Assembly: GCA_001004005.1 (NCBI GenBank)
Contig: LCQF01000008.1
Location: 1-39,619, forward strand
Origin: Parcubacteria group bacterium GW2011_GWA2_49_9
GTDB taxonomy: Bacteria > Patescibacteriota > Minisyncoccia > Phycocordibacterales > UBA10002
Direction of reading: 5' to 3'
Length of the DNA: 39,619 bases
Positions 29,147 to 37,536 of the stretch are shown one piece after another. The translations under genes were made by a program, and so were the position numbers. Within the stretch, counting starts at the first letter, position 1. Each line of letters opens with the position of its first letter. The notes below the pieces were generated by a model, which saw only the letters and a program-made list of their open reading frames with translations, made no database searches and was not told the origin of the DNA.

Positions 29147-30145
29147 ATGCAAAATTGCCGTTCAAGATTTGCTATTTCTCTTGGCTGCGCCGTTTTTTTC
29201 GGAGCCGGTATTGCCGGTGGGTGGTTTTTGCGCGGAGCGATAGCCAAACCCGCAGAGCCGACTATATTCAGAGAGCCTTCGGGAAAATACAAGTTTATTG
29301 ACCCACTTATCGGTTTTAATGTCGGAGAAAAGGACGATTTTAAAGAATACGGCGACCTAGAGAAGAAACTGCGGACAAAAATAGATACGCTGAAAAAAGC
29401 GGTAAAAGTTCATTCCGTGTCGGTATATTTCAGGGATATGGAAAACGCGCACTGGACGGGTGTGAACGAAGGCGAGCTGTATTCTCCGGCAAGTCTCTAT
29501 AAAGTCGCTCTTATGATTGCAGTCTTAAAGCAGGCCGACAGCGACTCGTCGTTGCTCAAAAAGGAACTATCCTATACGGGGAGCAAGAGTCCCGAAAAAC
29601 CCGATTATCCACCCATGACGGTGGGTAAAGCCTATACCATTGAGCAGCTTCTTACTCGTCTTATCGCCCTTTCGGATAACGACGCGAAAGCTATACTTCG
29701 TGACCGTATCGGACAAGAAGCGGTCAGTGCCGTATTCGCCGACCTACGACTTTCCGAACCGGCACTTTCCGAGACGGGAGACAGCATGTCCGCGCGACTG
29801 TATTCGCGTTTTTTCCGCGCGCTCTACAACGCGACCTATCTTAGCCGAGTCCATTCGGAATATGCCCTCTCTCTTTTAAGCCAAGCGGAGTTTAAGAGTG
29901 GCATTGTGAACGGACTTCCTCCCGAAGCGCGTACGCTTACCGTCGCCCATAAATTCGGGTATCGTGTCATAGAGGACCCGACCGATACAGTCACAGAGGA
30001 GATTCACGATTGCGGGATTGTGTATACTCCCACACATCCATATTTCGTCTGCGTTATGACGAAGGGGTGGAAGCAAACCGACCTTTTGGACACTATACAA
30101 CTACTTTCCCGTCTTGTGTACGAGGAAACCACGACTACGCCATGA
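29147..30145 (+). CDS. Class A beta-lactamase-like serine hydrolase, membrane-anchored
   Basis: A membrane anchor lies at about residues 9-29 ('ISLGCAVFFGAGIAGGWFL'), and the catalytic domain follows on the outside. The SxxK motif is 'YSPASLYKVALMI', the SDN motif is 'LIALSDNDAKAILRD', and the KTG box position reads 'VAHKFGYR' (K-F-G). I could not place the class A Glu166 loop with confidence. The protein may therefore be a true beta-lactamase, a penicillin-binding-like carboxypeptidase or another hydrolase. The stop TGA lies next to a MITE-like element, and inverted copies of that element bracket the gene. Confidence 0.75.
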   Translation: MQNCRSRFAISLGCAVFFGAGIAGGWFLRGAIAKPAEPTIFREPSGKYKFIDPLIGFNVGEKDDFKEYGDLEKKLRTKIDTLKKAVKVHSVSVYFRDMENAHWTGVNEGELYSPASLYKVALMIAVLKQADSDSSLLKKELSYTGSKSPEKPDYPPMTVGKAYTIEQLLTRLIALSDNDAKAILRDRIGQEAVSAVFADLRLSEPALSETGDSMSARLYSRFFRALYNATYLSRVHSEYALSLLSQAEFKSGIVNGLPPEARTLTVAHKFGYRVIEDPTDTVTEEIHDCGIVYTPTHPYFVCVMTKGWKQTDLLDTIQLLSRLVYEETTTTP

Positions 30146-30277
30146 ATCCTGTAGTAGAATTTCAAGTTGCGTCAGGTGTCTAAAGAAAAATAATAATGTA
30201 TCGCACTTAGGTCAGCCTTACCGTTGACCCACTATTCAGTTGTTCCGCAGGAACCACTTGAAATTTCACTACAGGAT
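30146..30277 (-). repeat. MITE-like element, copy 2 (inverted)
   Basis: 132 bp, the reverse complement of copy 1 in its ends and subterminal hairpin (GTTCC-GCA-GGAAC). It lies between two convergent genes. It supplies the TAG stop of the ABC transporter gene and abuts the stop of the serine hydrolase gene. Confidence 0.8.
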
Positions 30278-32056
30278 GAAGTTTCCCGCCTGAATCTCCC
30301 AGAGTTTCCGGTAGATGCCCTGCTGTGAAAGCAAGACGTCGTGCGTGCCCTCGGCAACAATAGCCCCGCTATCAATAACGATAATCCGGTCCATTTCCCG
30401 TATGGTAGAAAGGCGATGCGCGATGGCAATCACGGTTTTTTCGCGCATGAGTTCGTGAAGCGCGTCCTGAATGAGCGACTCGGATTCCGAATCAAGACTG
30501 GAGGTTGCTTCGTCAAGCACGAGTATCGGCGCGTTCTTAAGTATCGCTCGAGCTATCGCGACGCGCTGACGCTCCCCACCCGAAAGTTTGACGCCGCATT
30601 CACCCACGTAGGTTTCGTAGCCGTTCGGGAGCGAGGAAATAAACTCGTGGCAATGCGCGCGCCTCGCCGCTTCTATGACTTCCGCGTCAGTCGCATCACG
30701 CCTGCCGTACAAAATATTCTCGCGGAGCGTCCGGTGGAAGAGTACCGGCTCTTGAGGAACGAGGGCGACGGCGTTCCAGAGACTCTCTAGAGTGACTTTT
30801 GAAATATCGTGCCCATCAATCGTAATCGCGCCGCCGGCAATATCGTGAAATCGGAGCAGTAACCGCGTAATCGTGGTCTTCCCCGCTCCCGACGAACCGA
30901 CAAGCGCCACTTTCTCGCGAGCGGCAATGGGGAGCGAGAAATCCGTAAGTACCGTTCGTGTCTTATGGAACGCGAAGGTCACATGATTAAACGATATCGC
31001 CCCGCGGGAAACGGCAAGGGCTTCCGCGTTCGGCGCGTCTGTAATCTCAAGCGGTGTATCCATAATCTCCACCATTTCGCCCGCGTCGGCAAATGACTCA
31101 AAGAGCTTCCGGATAACCCGCTCAAAATCATCAATACGGTTATAGATGGCGTTGAGATAGAGTTGAATGAGTACGAAATCGCCGACCGTGAGTATTCCTT
31201 TCTGCCACAGAATAATGGCAACGGCGAGCATACCAATTTCGGTGGAAAACATGATGAGGCCCTGCACGGCGCCGACAAGCTCATGCAGACTCCACGCGAC
31301 AACGCGGGCTTTCCGGAGTAGGTTGTTTATCTTTCCGAAGAGGGCGACCTCAAACGCGTGCCCGCTGAACAACTTGATAGTGGACGCGTTTCCGATGGCA
31401 TCCGCGATAACACCCGTCGCTTCCGAATCTCGGTCATTACGGATAACCTCGTATTTTTGTTTCCACAGTCCCGCGATGACGTTAAAAACGATAAAACATC
31501 CAATACCAATGCTCAAAGTAACACCGAGAAGCATATCGCGCTGTGAAAGTACGTAGAGGCTTCCGGCAATAATCAGCAGGCTGGGAAAGAGATTAAACCC
31601 TATCTGGTCCGCGATCGCTTCAAACGACCCGACGAATTTATTCACCCGCCGCACGAGTGTTCCCGCGAAGTTATCGGTAAAAAAGCTATGCGAGTGCCGC
31701 ATCAAACGGTCAAACGCCGTCATCGCGAGGTCGGCCATGACACGCGATTCAAACCTGACCATACACACACCGCGTAGTCTCCGAGAAATCCACGCGAGAC
31801 CCTTGATGGCCGCGATGGAGGAAAGAATGACCAGAAGTCCGTGTACGACTTCCGCGGTGGGACTCGTTGCCACGATAGCCGCGTCTATGAGACGTTTATA
31901 GAAAATCGGAGTGAGTACTTGCGAAAGAATGAGCAAAACAACGGCGGTGAACAGCCCGATAAGTGTCCACGGATAGTGTGACGCGTGTTGCCACATTATC
32001 TGCAACACGCGGAGCATCATTCCTTTTTCTATCGCTTTTTTCGGGCGGCGGCTCAT
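30269..32056 (-). CDS. ABC exporter half-transporter (MsbA/MdlB-like)
   Basis: This 595-residue protein has an N-terminal six-helix membrane domain (about 25-315) and a C-terminal nucleotide-binding domain (about 345-595). The latter carries Walker A 'GSSGAGKTTI', the Q-loop 'VALVPQEPVLF', signature 'LSGGERQRVAIARAI', Walker B 'ILVLDEATSSLDSES' and H-loop 'IAIAHRLSTI'. It should act as a homodimer exporting a lipid, drug or peptide; the substrate cannot be read from sequence. Its last three residues and stop come from the MITE-like element, so the original C-terminus was slightly changed. Confidence 0.94.
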   Translation of the reverse strand: MSRRPKKAIEKGMMLRVLQIMWQHASHYPWTLIGLFTAVVLLILSQVLTPIFYKRLIDAAIVATSPTAEVVHGLLVILSSIAAIKGLAWISRRLRGVCMVRFESRVMADLAMTAFDRLMRHSHSFFTDNFAGTLVRRVNKFVGSFEAIADQIGFNLFPSLLIIAGSLYVLSQRDMLLGVTLSIGIGCFIVFNVIAGLWKQKYEVIRNDRDSEATGVIADAIGNASTIKLFSGHAFEVALFGKINNLLRKARVVAWSLHELVGAVQGLIMFSTEIGMLAVAIILWQKGILTVGDFVLIQLYLNAIYNRIDDFERVIRKLFESFADAGEMVEIMDTPLEITDAPNAEALAVSRGAISFNHVTFAFHKTRTVLTDFSLPIAAREKVALVGSSGAGKTTITRLLLRFHDIAGGAITIDGHDISKVTLESLWNAVALVPQEPVLFHRTLRENILYGRRDATDAEVIEAARRAHCHEFISSLPNGYETYVGECGVKLSGGERQRVAIARAILKNAPILVLDEATSSLDSESESLIQDALHELMREKTVIAIAHRLSTIREMDRIIVIDSGAIVAEGTHDVLLSQQGIYRKLWEIQAGNFIL

Positions 32057-32071
32057 ACTATTGGAAGTGAG

Positions 32072-32110
32072 GCAAGGCTCAACCTTACTTTAGGTAAGGT
32101 TGAGCCTTGC
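32072..32110. repeat. REP-like palindrome, left of RAYT
   Basis: GCAAGGCTCAACCTTAC and its complement, 17-bp arms, 5-nt loop. Confidence 0.95.
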
Positions 32111-32138
32111 ATTTTATTTGATATACTACTTTCTATCT

Positions 32139-32858
32139 ATGTCAAGAAAAATAATTTTTGCTGAAAATGAATTCTATCACCTCTACAACCGCGGGGTTGA
32201 TAAAAGAATTGTATTTGAAAATGAATGGGACTACAAGCGTTTTATTCTGCTTTTATACCTCTGCAATGGAAAGATACCAGTTCGTTTTGAAGATTTACCA
32301 AATTGGAAAAGTGGAAAATTTGAGGAACTCGCTAAAACGGTATTTGCCGAAAGAATCGACTCTCCAATTATCGCCATCGGGGCATATTGTCTTATGCCGA
32401 ATCACTTCCATTTGCTCATACGCGAAATCTCCGAAAAGGGCGTTAGCACATTCATGCACAGACTTTCAACTGCCTACACTATGTATTTCAATGAGAGCCG
32501 TAAGAGAACTGGATCCTTATTTCAAGGCAGATTCAAAGCCGAACACGCTGATACTGATATGTATCTCAAATATCTATTTTCGTATATTCATCTCAATCCA
32601 ATAAAACTGGTAGAGCCGAAATGGAAGGAGTTCGGGATTGTCGACAGGCAAAGAGTTAAAAGATTCCTATTCGCCTATCAATACTCAAGTCTTCCAGATT
32701 ATTCCGGCACAACGCGAGAATGTTCAAAAATTTTGAACAAAAAGGAATTCCCGGATTATTTCTCAACAAAAAAAGATGTTGAGCGTCATATTGATGATTG
32801 GCTTATTTACAAGAAGTACAGTAGCTGCGTAGGCAAGGCTCAACCTTACCCAAAGTAA
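32139..32858 (+). CDS. REP-associated tyrosine transposase (RAYT, Y1 HUH family)
   Basis: The 239-residue protein (ATG 32139; the upstream start at 32100 is less likely) is an IS200-like HUH nuclease. It has 'FYHLYNRGVDKR', the HUH motif 'CLMPNHFHLLI' and the catalytic-tyrosine helix 'YLFSYIHLNPIKL', plus 'GSLFQGRFKA'. RAYTs nick single-stranded palindromes near their own gene. REP-like palindromes with the same arms lie on both sides (32072-32110, 32831-32873), so the unit is a self-contained REPtron. The last eight residues ('GKAQPYPK') and the stop are encoded by the right palindrome. The gene looks more AT-rich than its neighbours. Confidence 0.92.
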   Translation: MSRKIIFAENEFYHLYNRGVDKRIVFENEWDYKRFILLLYLCNGKIPVRFEDLPNWKSGKFEELAKTVFAERIDSPIIAIGAYCLMPNHFHLLIREISEKGVSTFMHRLSTAYTMYFNESRKRTGSLFQGRFKAEHADTDMYLKYLFSYIHLNPIKLVEPKWKEFGIVDRQRVKRFLFAYQYSSLPDYSGTTRECSKILNKKEFPDYFSTKKDVERHIDDWLIYKKYSSCVGKAQPYPK

Positions 32859-32873
32859 GGTTGAGCCTTGCCT
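32831..32873. repeat. REP-like palindrome, right of RAYT
   Basis: 19-bp arms AGGCAAGGCTCAACCTTAC and complement, 5-nt loop, followed by TTTTGTTTT; it could also end the RAYT transcript. Confidence 0.95.
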
Positions 32874-32887
32874 TTTGTTTTCTCTTC

Positions 32888-33973
32888 CTAAAACGTTTCT
32901 TCTTTTAATGTGGGGTTTTCTGCTGTATCCTCCACGGTAAAATCAAATCGCCCGATAATCTGGCCGCGTGGTGTTTCCACATCCACGCGCCACTTCCCCG
33001 CCGTGATGTGTTCCTTTGTAGAATACCCGCGAAATCCTTCGGCACGCCCGCCGGAAATAATAAAGGAAACCGTCGTTACCGTTGTCCATTCCCCCGTGCC
33101 ATCATCTTGCCGCAACCAGCGGTGCACGACCGGAGTATCCAGCCGTGTCGGCGCGTAAATGGAACTGAAGACATACACTGGCCCATCCCCCGTTCTATGG
33201 AACACCGAAGCGGTTTTCTCTCCGAACTCATACCACCGCGCCTTTTCAAATCCGAGAACATACTCCCCGCTTTTGGCGCGGGAGAGGCTGTGGTAGACAC
33301 CGATGTCCTTGAGCGAAAGCGGAATCGGCGGAATCATATTGTTGAAATACAGGACGTTAAACGTAATGAGGAGTATGCCGACAATAGGCAGAAGCACCCG
33401 CTTGCTTGCTTCCACTTCATCCCGTGCGACAAGCCGAAGGGCGCGGAGCGAGAGCCAAAAAAGAACAAGCGCGAGACCTCCGCTCAAAATGAAGATATCG
33501 GCGCCAATCTCGCCAAGTATCACGGGAAGTATGAGTACCGAATAGGAAAACAGAATTGCAAAAAAGACGGACATCTGAAAGGTGAGGCGTTCATAGTGCT
33601 TCTTAAAGAGTTCGTTGCCTACGAAAAAGGAGCCGAGCACGAGGAGAAACGGCAAACTCGCGATGACCGCTCCGCTCCGCGAGAAGAAGATGATAAAAAC
33701 ACTGAAAAGTCCGCCAAACGCGAATTGCATCGCGAATTCAATGAACCCGATGGCGGGAAATGGCGAGGCTTTCTTTTTGAGCCGCGCCCGATGCGCGTTC
33801 AAGAGGACAATGCAGGTAAACGCGATGACAAGATACGCAAGCAAAATGAGATTATCGCGGAGCCGGTCAATTTCCGTAAGCATAAGCGTATCCCAGAGGA
33901 ATCCCCCCACGAAGGCGAGGAGCGAGAGCCGCCGTTCATTCCGTTCCCAAAACGATGTCATACGCGTAAACAT
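32888..33973 (-). CDS. Polytopic membrane protein with a C-terminal DUF2914 domain
   Basis: The 361-residue protein (ATG 33971-33973; the track starts at a TTG) has about seven membrane segments in residues 15-220. The last 130 residues form an extracytoplasmic DUF2914 domain ('YVFSSIYAPTRLDTPVVHRW', 'VSFIISGGRAEGFRGYSTK', 'GKWRVDVETPRGQIIGRF'). The function of DUF2914 is unknown; it looks beta-rich. TATAAT ends 7 nt before the ATG, so the mRNA is probably leaderless. Confidence 0.8.
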   Translation of the reverse strand: MFTRMTSFWERNERRLSLLAFVGGFLWDTLMLTEIDRLRDNLILLAYLVIAFTCIVLLNAHRARLKKKASPFPAIGFIEFAMQFAFGGLFSVFIIFFSRSGAVIASLPFLLVLGSFFVGNELFKKHYERLTFQMSVFFAILFSYSVLILPVILGEIGADIFILSGGLALVLFWLSLRALRLVARDEVEASKRVLLPIVGILLITFNVLYFNNMIPPIPLSLKDIGVYHSLSRAKSGEYVLGFEKARWYEFGEKTASVFHRTGDGPVYVFSSIYAPTRLDTPVVHRWLRQDDGTGEWTTVTTVSFIISGGRAEGFRGYSTKEHITAGKWRVDVETPRGQIIGRFDFTVEDTAENPTLKEETF

Positions 33974-33980
33974 GCTGTGT

Positions 33981-33986
33981 ATTATA
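33981..33986 (-). promoter_or_regulatory. -10 box giving a leaderless mRNA (DUF2914 gene)
   Basis: TATAAT on the minus strand; 7 nt to the ATG at 33973. Confidence 0.55.
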
Positions 33987-34019
33987 CACTGCTCTTCTCT
34001 AAAAAATCGCAACCGTTTC

Positions 34020-34128
34020 TTATTCTCCCTTTCTTAAAGGGAGTGACTCATTCTTATGAGGCGAGGGATTTAAAATTTTTCAACTCGCAGACTCGCCACC
34101 TCCTTTACTAAAGGAGGAATAAGAGCTG
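34020..34128. repeat. Dispersed palindromic repeat (copy R9)
   Basis: CTCCCTTT/AAAGGGAG, GACTCATTCTTATGAGGC, GAGGGATTT, CTCGCAGACTCG-type segment and CCTCCTTT/AAAGGAGG. It starts directly after the gatB stop codon. Confidence 0.8.
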
Positions 34129-35457
34129 CTATATTTTCTTTAATTGCTTGAGAAGTTCCGCGCGGATGGCGTCCGCGCCGAGTTTGGTTTGCAGTCTTTT
34201 GAATACCATTCCAAGAAGGAACATCACCGCCTTCTCGTTACCCGCGCGGAAATCCGCAACCGCTTTCGCGTTTTCCGTAATTACGGTGGCGACCGCTTCC
34301 GCGATTTTTTCGGGAGACGGCGCGTCCGCCGTTTTCTTGGCATGATAGTGCGCGTGTATCTCGGCAACCGGTGTTTGATTTGTGAACGCTGTCTTTTTGT
34401 TCGCGACGTCTTTCACGACATCGGCGACGGGAACAGTTTCTTTTTTGAGCGCCGAGAAAAGCGCGTCCCATTTGTCCGCTTCCGCTCGGTCGTCACTTAG
34501 CATCGTTCCGTACCGCTCCTCTATAGCATAGTCCTTCTTCCAGCGTTCCACTTTCGCACTCGGCAATTCTGGAATAGCCGCCTTGAGTTCGTTTAGAAGT
34601 TCTTCCGAAAGTTCAATCGGCGGTATGTCGGGGTCGGGAAAATAGCGGTAGTCGTCGGCATTTTCTTTGCTTCGTTGCAGTACGGTTTCCCCCGTTTGCT
34701 CGTGCCATCCGCGCGTTTCCTGCGCCGGCTGTATTCCCTCTTCAAGAAGCGCCGTCTGACGTTTGATTTCAAACTGGATGGCTTTCTCCATAAAGCTGAA
34801 CGAGTTGATGTTTTTCAATTCCACTTTGTACGAAGGAAGCGCCGTCTCCCCCTCTTTCCGTAGCGAGACGCTCGCCTCAAGACGCATGTTCCCGCGCTCA
34901 AGGTCGGCATCGGAAATGCCGAGGTACAAAATGATGGTGCGAAGTTTCTTCCCAAACTCCTTCGCCTGCGCGGATGAAAGGATGTCCGGCTCGGTCACGA
35001 GCTCCATAAGCGGGACACCTCCCCGATTGAAATCAATCCGGCTCTCCTCGCCTTTGTTTTTCGCGTGCAGAAGTTTTGCTGTGTCTTCCTCAAGATGAAT
35101 TCTACGAAGGCGCACCGGACCTTCGCTTGTGTGAAGCTCACTTCCATAGCAGAACGGAAGTTCATACTGTGTGATTTGATAGCCCTTAGGCAGGTCGGGA
35201 TAGCGGTAGTGCTTGCGGTCAAATTTGGAATGCCTATTGATGGAACACCCAAGCGCAAGCCCGAGGAGCACGGTGGATTCAATCGCTTTTTTGTTCGGGA
35301 CCGGAAGCGCACCCGGCATTCCGAGACAGACGGGACACACATGGCTGTTCGGTTTGTCCGCGCCGAATGGGTCGTTCTTGCAGCCGCAAAACATCTTGGA
35401 GTTGGTGCTTAACTCTACGTGGATTTCCAGACCGATGACGGGGGTGTATTTATTCAT
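34129..35457 (-). CDS. gatB: Asp/Glu-tRNA amidotransferase subunit B
   Basis: GatB binds mischarged Glu-tRNA-Gln or Asp-tRNA-Asn and activates it for amidation. The signature start 'VIGLEIHVELSTNSKMFCGC' is present, with 'SHVCPVCLGMPGALPVPN', giving the zinc-binding cysteines. 'RKHYRYPDLPKGYQITQYE' and 'NRGGVPLMELVTEPDI' follow, and the C-terminal YqeY-like tail ends 'LGADAIRAELLKQLKKI'. At 442 residues it is a little shorter than usual (about 475). It lies after gatC and gatA, separated from gatA by a repeat element. Confidence 0.96.
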   Translation of the reverse strand: MNKYTPVIGLEIHVELSTNSKMFCGCKNDPFGADKPNSHVCPVCLGMPGALPVPNKKAIESTVLLGLALGCSINRHSKFDRKHYRYPDLPKGYQITQYELPFCYGSELHTSEGPVRLRRIHLEEDTAKLLHAKNKGEESRIDFNRGGVPLMELVTEPDILSSAQAKEFGKKLRTIILYLGISDADLERGNMRLEASVSLRKEGETALPSYKVELKNINSFSFMEKAIQFEIKRQTALLEEGIQPAQETRGWHEQTGETVLQRSKENADDYRYFPDPDIPPIELSEELLNELKAAIPELPSAKVERWKKDYAIEERYGTMLSDDRAEADKWDALFSALKKETVPVADVVKDVANKKTAFTNQTPVAEIHAHYHAKKTADAPSPEKIAEAVATVITENAKAVADFRAGNEKAVMFLLGMVFKRLQTKLGADAIRAELLKQLKKI

Positions 35458-35482
35458 GATGTATTGAAATCTTTTTTTCGGT

Positions 35483-35631
35483 TATCCCCCTTAATAAAGG
35501 GGGTGCTCCGTCTTCGAGGGCGGCGGAGTAGTCGTAGACTGGGGTTGTTTTAATCTCTCCCATTACCACCACACCCCTCCTGTCGAAGACGGCAGTGCTC
35601 CCCTTACTAAGGGAGATGGGAGAATTAAGAC
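35483..35631. repeat. Dispersed palindromic repeats (copy R10)
   Basis: CCCCCTT/AAGGGGG with CTCCGTCTTCGAGGGCGGCGGAG, then CACCCCTCCTGTCGAAGACGG and CTCCCCTT/AAGGGAG. It overlaps the gatA stop codon (TAA in AGAATTAAGAC) and separates gatA from gatB. Confidence 0.75.
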
Positions 35632-37034
35632 AACAGTGCCGGTTTCTTCTTATGCCAATCGGTTGCTTTCTGATACGCGTGTCCGACCGCGAGAATTGTC
35701 GCTTCGTCAAACTTCCTGCCAATGATTTGCATTCCGACAGGCAGCCCTGATTTGGAAAAGCCTGCGGGAATCGCAAGACTGGGGGAACCCACAAGGCTCA
35801 CCGGCGCCGTAAACGCGTCCGCAAGATACGCACTCATCGTGTTCTCCGAAAGGTCACCAAGTTTATTCGGAAGCGTCGGAATGGTCGGACCGAGAAGAAC
35901 ATCGCATGTTTCCCAAAGCGCATCAAACTCGCGTATGAGCATCGTTCGGCCTTTGAGTGCGCGTCCGTAGAGGTCATCGTGATATCCCGCCTTCAGCGCG
36001 TAGGTCCCGATAATGATGCGGCGCATTCCCTCTTCCCCGAAAAAGCTCGGGTTATTCCCGAATCGCACGCCATCGTATCGGTTCAAGTTTGAGCTGGTTT
36101 CGCTCATCGCGATGAGATAGTAGATGGACACTCCGAATGGAAGTGACGGGAGACTCACCTCAAGTGTCTGGGCGCCGAGCGATTCAAGCATGCGCGTCGC
36201 CTTCACAAAAATGTCGCGGACTTCCGGAGTGAGTCCTTCCGCAAAGAATTCCTTCGGGATACCAACACGCATTCCCGAAAGAGGTTTTTCAAGTAGCGTA
36301 CTGTAGTGGGGCACCTCACGACGAGAGCTGGTCGCGTCCTTCGGGTCAACACCGGCAATAACTTCAAGTATCTCGGCGATGTCTGAAACGCTTTTCGCCA
36401 TCGGCCCTACCGTATCAAGAGAAGAGGCATACGCAATGGCGCCATAGCGCGACACTCTGCCGTAGGTCACCTTGAGACCGGCGATATTGCACATACTGGC
36501 GGGATTGCGGATAGAACCTCCCGTATCTTCACCGATGCTAAATGCGGCCATGCGCGCTGAAACGGCGGCCGCACTACCACCTGAAGAGCCTCCCGCAACA
36601 CGTGTTGTATCCCACAGATTCTTCACTGGGCCATAATCGCTGTTTTCATTTGTCGCCCCGTGTCCCCACGCGTCCATATTGTTCTTGCCGATGAGAATCG
36701 CCCCGCTTGCGAGCAATTTCTGCACGACGGTTGCCGAATAGGGCGGAACGAACGTATCAAGCACCTTGCTCCCCGCGGTTGTCTTGAGGTCTTTGGTGAC
36801 GTACGCGTCTTTAAGACAAAACGGAATACCCGCAAGCGGCCCGCGCGAAGACGAAGCATCGGAAGCGTCGGCGTCACAAAGCGCGTCTTTTTTTTCGCGC
36901 ACGGTGATGAACGCGGAAAGTGCTCCGTTGTGTTTCTCTATGGAGTCGTACGCTTCCTCCACGAGCTCACGAGAGGAAATCTTTTTGGAGCGCAAAAGCG
37001 TCCCGAGTTCGGTAATGGTGTTATCTAACAACAT
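35625..37034 (-). CDS. gatA: Asp/Glu-tRNA amidotransferase subunit A
   Basis: GatA hydrolyses glutamine and passes the ammonia to GatB. It belongs to the amidase-signature family, with the Ser-cisSer-Lys triad visible in 'FCLKDAY' (Lys), 'VAGGSSGGSAAAVSARM' (cis-Ser) and 'GEDTGGSIRNPASM' (nucleophile Ser). At 469 residues it has normal length. The start ATG lies 8 bp after the gatC stop. The C-terminal end 'HKKKPALLS' is next to the repeat that provides the stop. Confidence 0.97.
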   Translation of the reverse strand: MLLDNTITELGTLLRSKKISSRELVEEAYDSIEKHNGALSAFITVREKKDALCDADASDASSSRGPLAGIPFCLKDAYVTKDLKTTAGSKVLDTFVPPYSATVVQKLLASGAILIGKNNMDAWGHGATNENSDYGPVKNLWDTTRVAGGSSGGSAAAVSARMAAFSIGEDTGGSIRNPASMCNIAGLKVTYGRVSRYGAIAYASSLDTVGPMAKSVSDIAEILEVIAGVDPKDATSSRREVPHYSTLLEKPLSGMRVGIPKEFFAEGLTPEVRDIFVKATRMLESLGAQTLEVSLPSLPFGVSIYYLIAMSETSSNLNRYDGVRFGNNPSFFGEEGMRRIIIGTYALKAGYHDDLYGRALKGRTMLIREFDALWETCDVLLGPTIPTLPNKLGDLSENTMSAYLADAFTAPVSLVGSPSLAIPAGFSKSGLPVGMQIIGRKFDEATILAVGHAYQKATDWHKKKPALLS

Positions 37035-37042
37035 AGTGAGTG

Positions 37043-37336
37043 TTATTTGTGCTTAAGCACCGCAGGTACGACAAAATATCCGTCGGCGTTCGTACCATTC
37101 TGGAATACCTCCGTCTGTGTCAGCGAATCGGTTACGGTGTCCTCTCGCCAGACATTATGTTCTTCGGTCAGCCGCGCCGTTTCGGGCACGCTTTCAACCG
37201 GAAGTCTTTTCACTTCCTCCATATAGGCAATAATAGCGGTGATGCCTTTCGCGAAACGCTCCAGTTTTTCGGGTGCGACGGTGAGCCCCACGAGCCGTGC
37301 GACTTCCTGTACTTCTTCTTCGGTAATGGTACTCAT
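37043..37336 (-). CDS. gatC: Asp/Glu-tRNA amidotransferase subunit C
   Basis: This small subunit ties GatA to GatB. The 97 residues from the ATG at 37334-37336 ('MSTITEEEVQEVARLVGL') match the family pattern, and 'NVWREDTVTDSLTQTEVFQN' corresponds to the usual 'LREDxV' segment. The track's start at 37360 adds eight residues not expected for the family. Together with gatA and gatB it forms the indirect Gln-tRNA/Asn-tRNA pathway. Confidence 0.92.
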   Translation of the reverse strand: MSTITEEEVQEVARLVGLTVAPEKLERFAKGITAIIAYMEEVKRLPVESVPETARLTEEHNVWREDTVTDSLTQTEVFQNGTNADGYFVVPAVLKHK

Positions 37337-37408
37337 AGATATAGGTCTAGAGAATAGCAAAAACCAGCGAAATTGACGAGGGGGGCGTCAGCAACGAGGA
37401 TAAGGGGG

Positions 37409-37516
37409 TTCTCCCTTTCCTAAAGGAAGCACTCCGACGTGACGTCGGAGGAGGGATTTAAATCCTCTGCCCTCGCAGACTCGGGCACCTCCTTTAACAA
37501 AGGAGGAATAAGAAGC
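37409..37516. repeat. Dispersed palindromic repeat (copy R11)
   Basis: CTCCCTTTCC/AAAGGAAG, CTCCGACGTGACGTCGGAG, GAGGGATTTAAATCCTC, CCTCGCAGACTCGG and CCTCCTTT/AAAGGAGG, 20 bp after the ppcA stop codon. Confidence 0.8.
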
Positions 37517-37536
37517 TGAAAGGTACTACGCGAACC

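Noticed and set aside
33008-34111. Plus-strand ORF of 367 aa
   Set aside because: It is antisense to the DUF2914 gene, is very charged without a domain pattern, and its end runs through the palindromic repeat.
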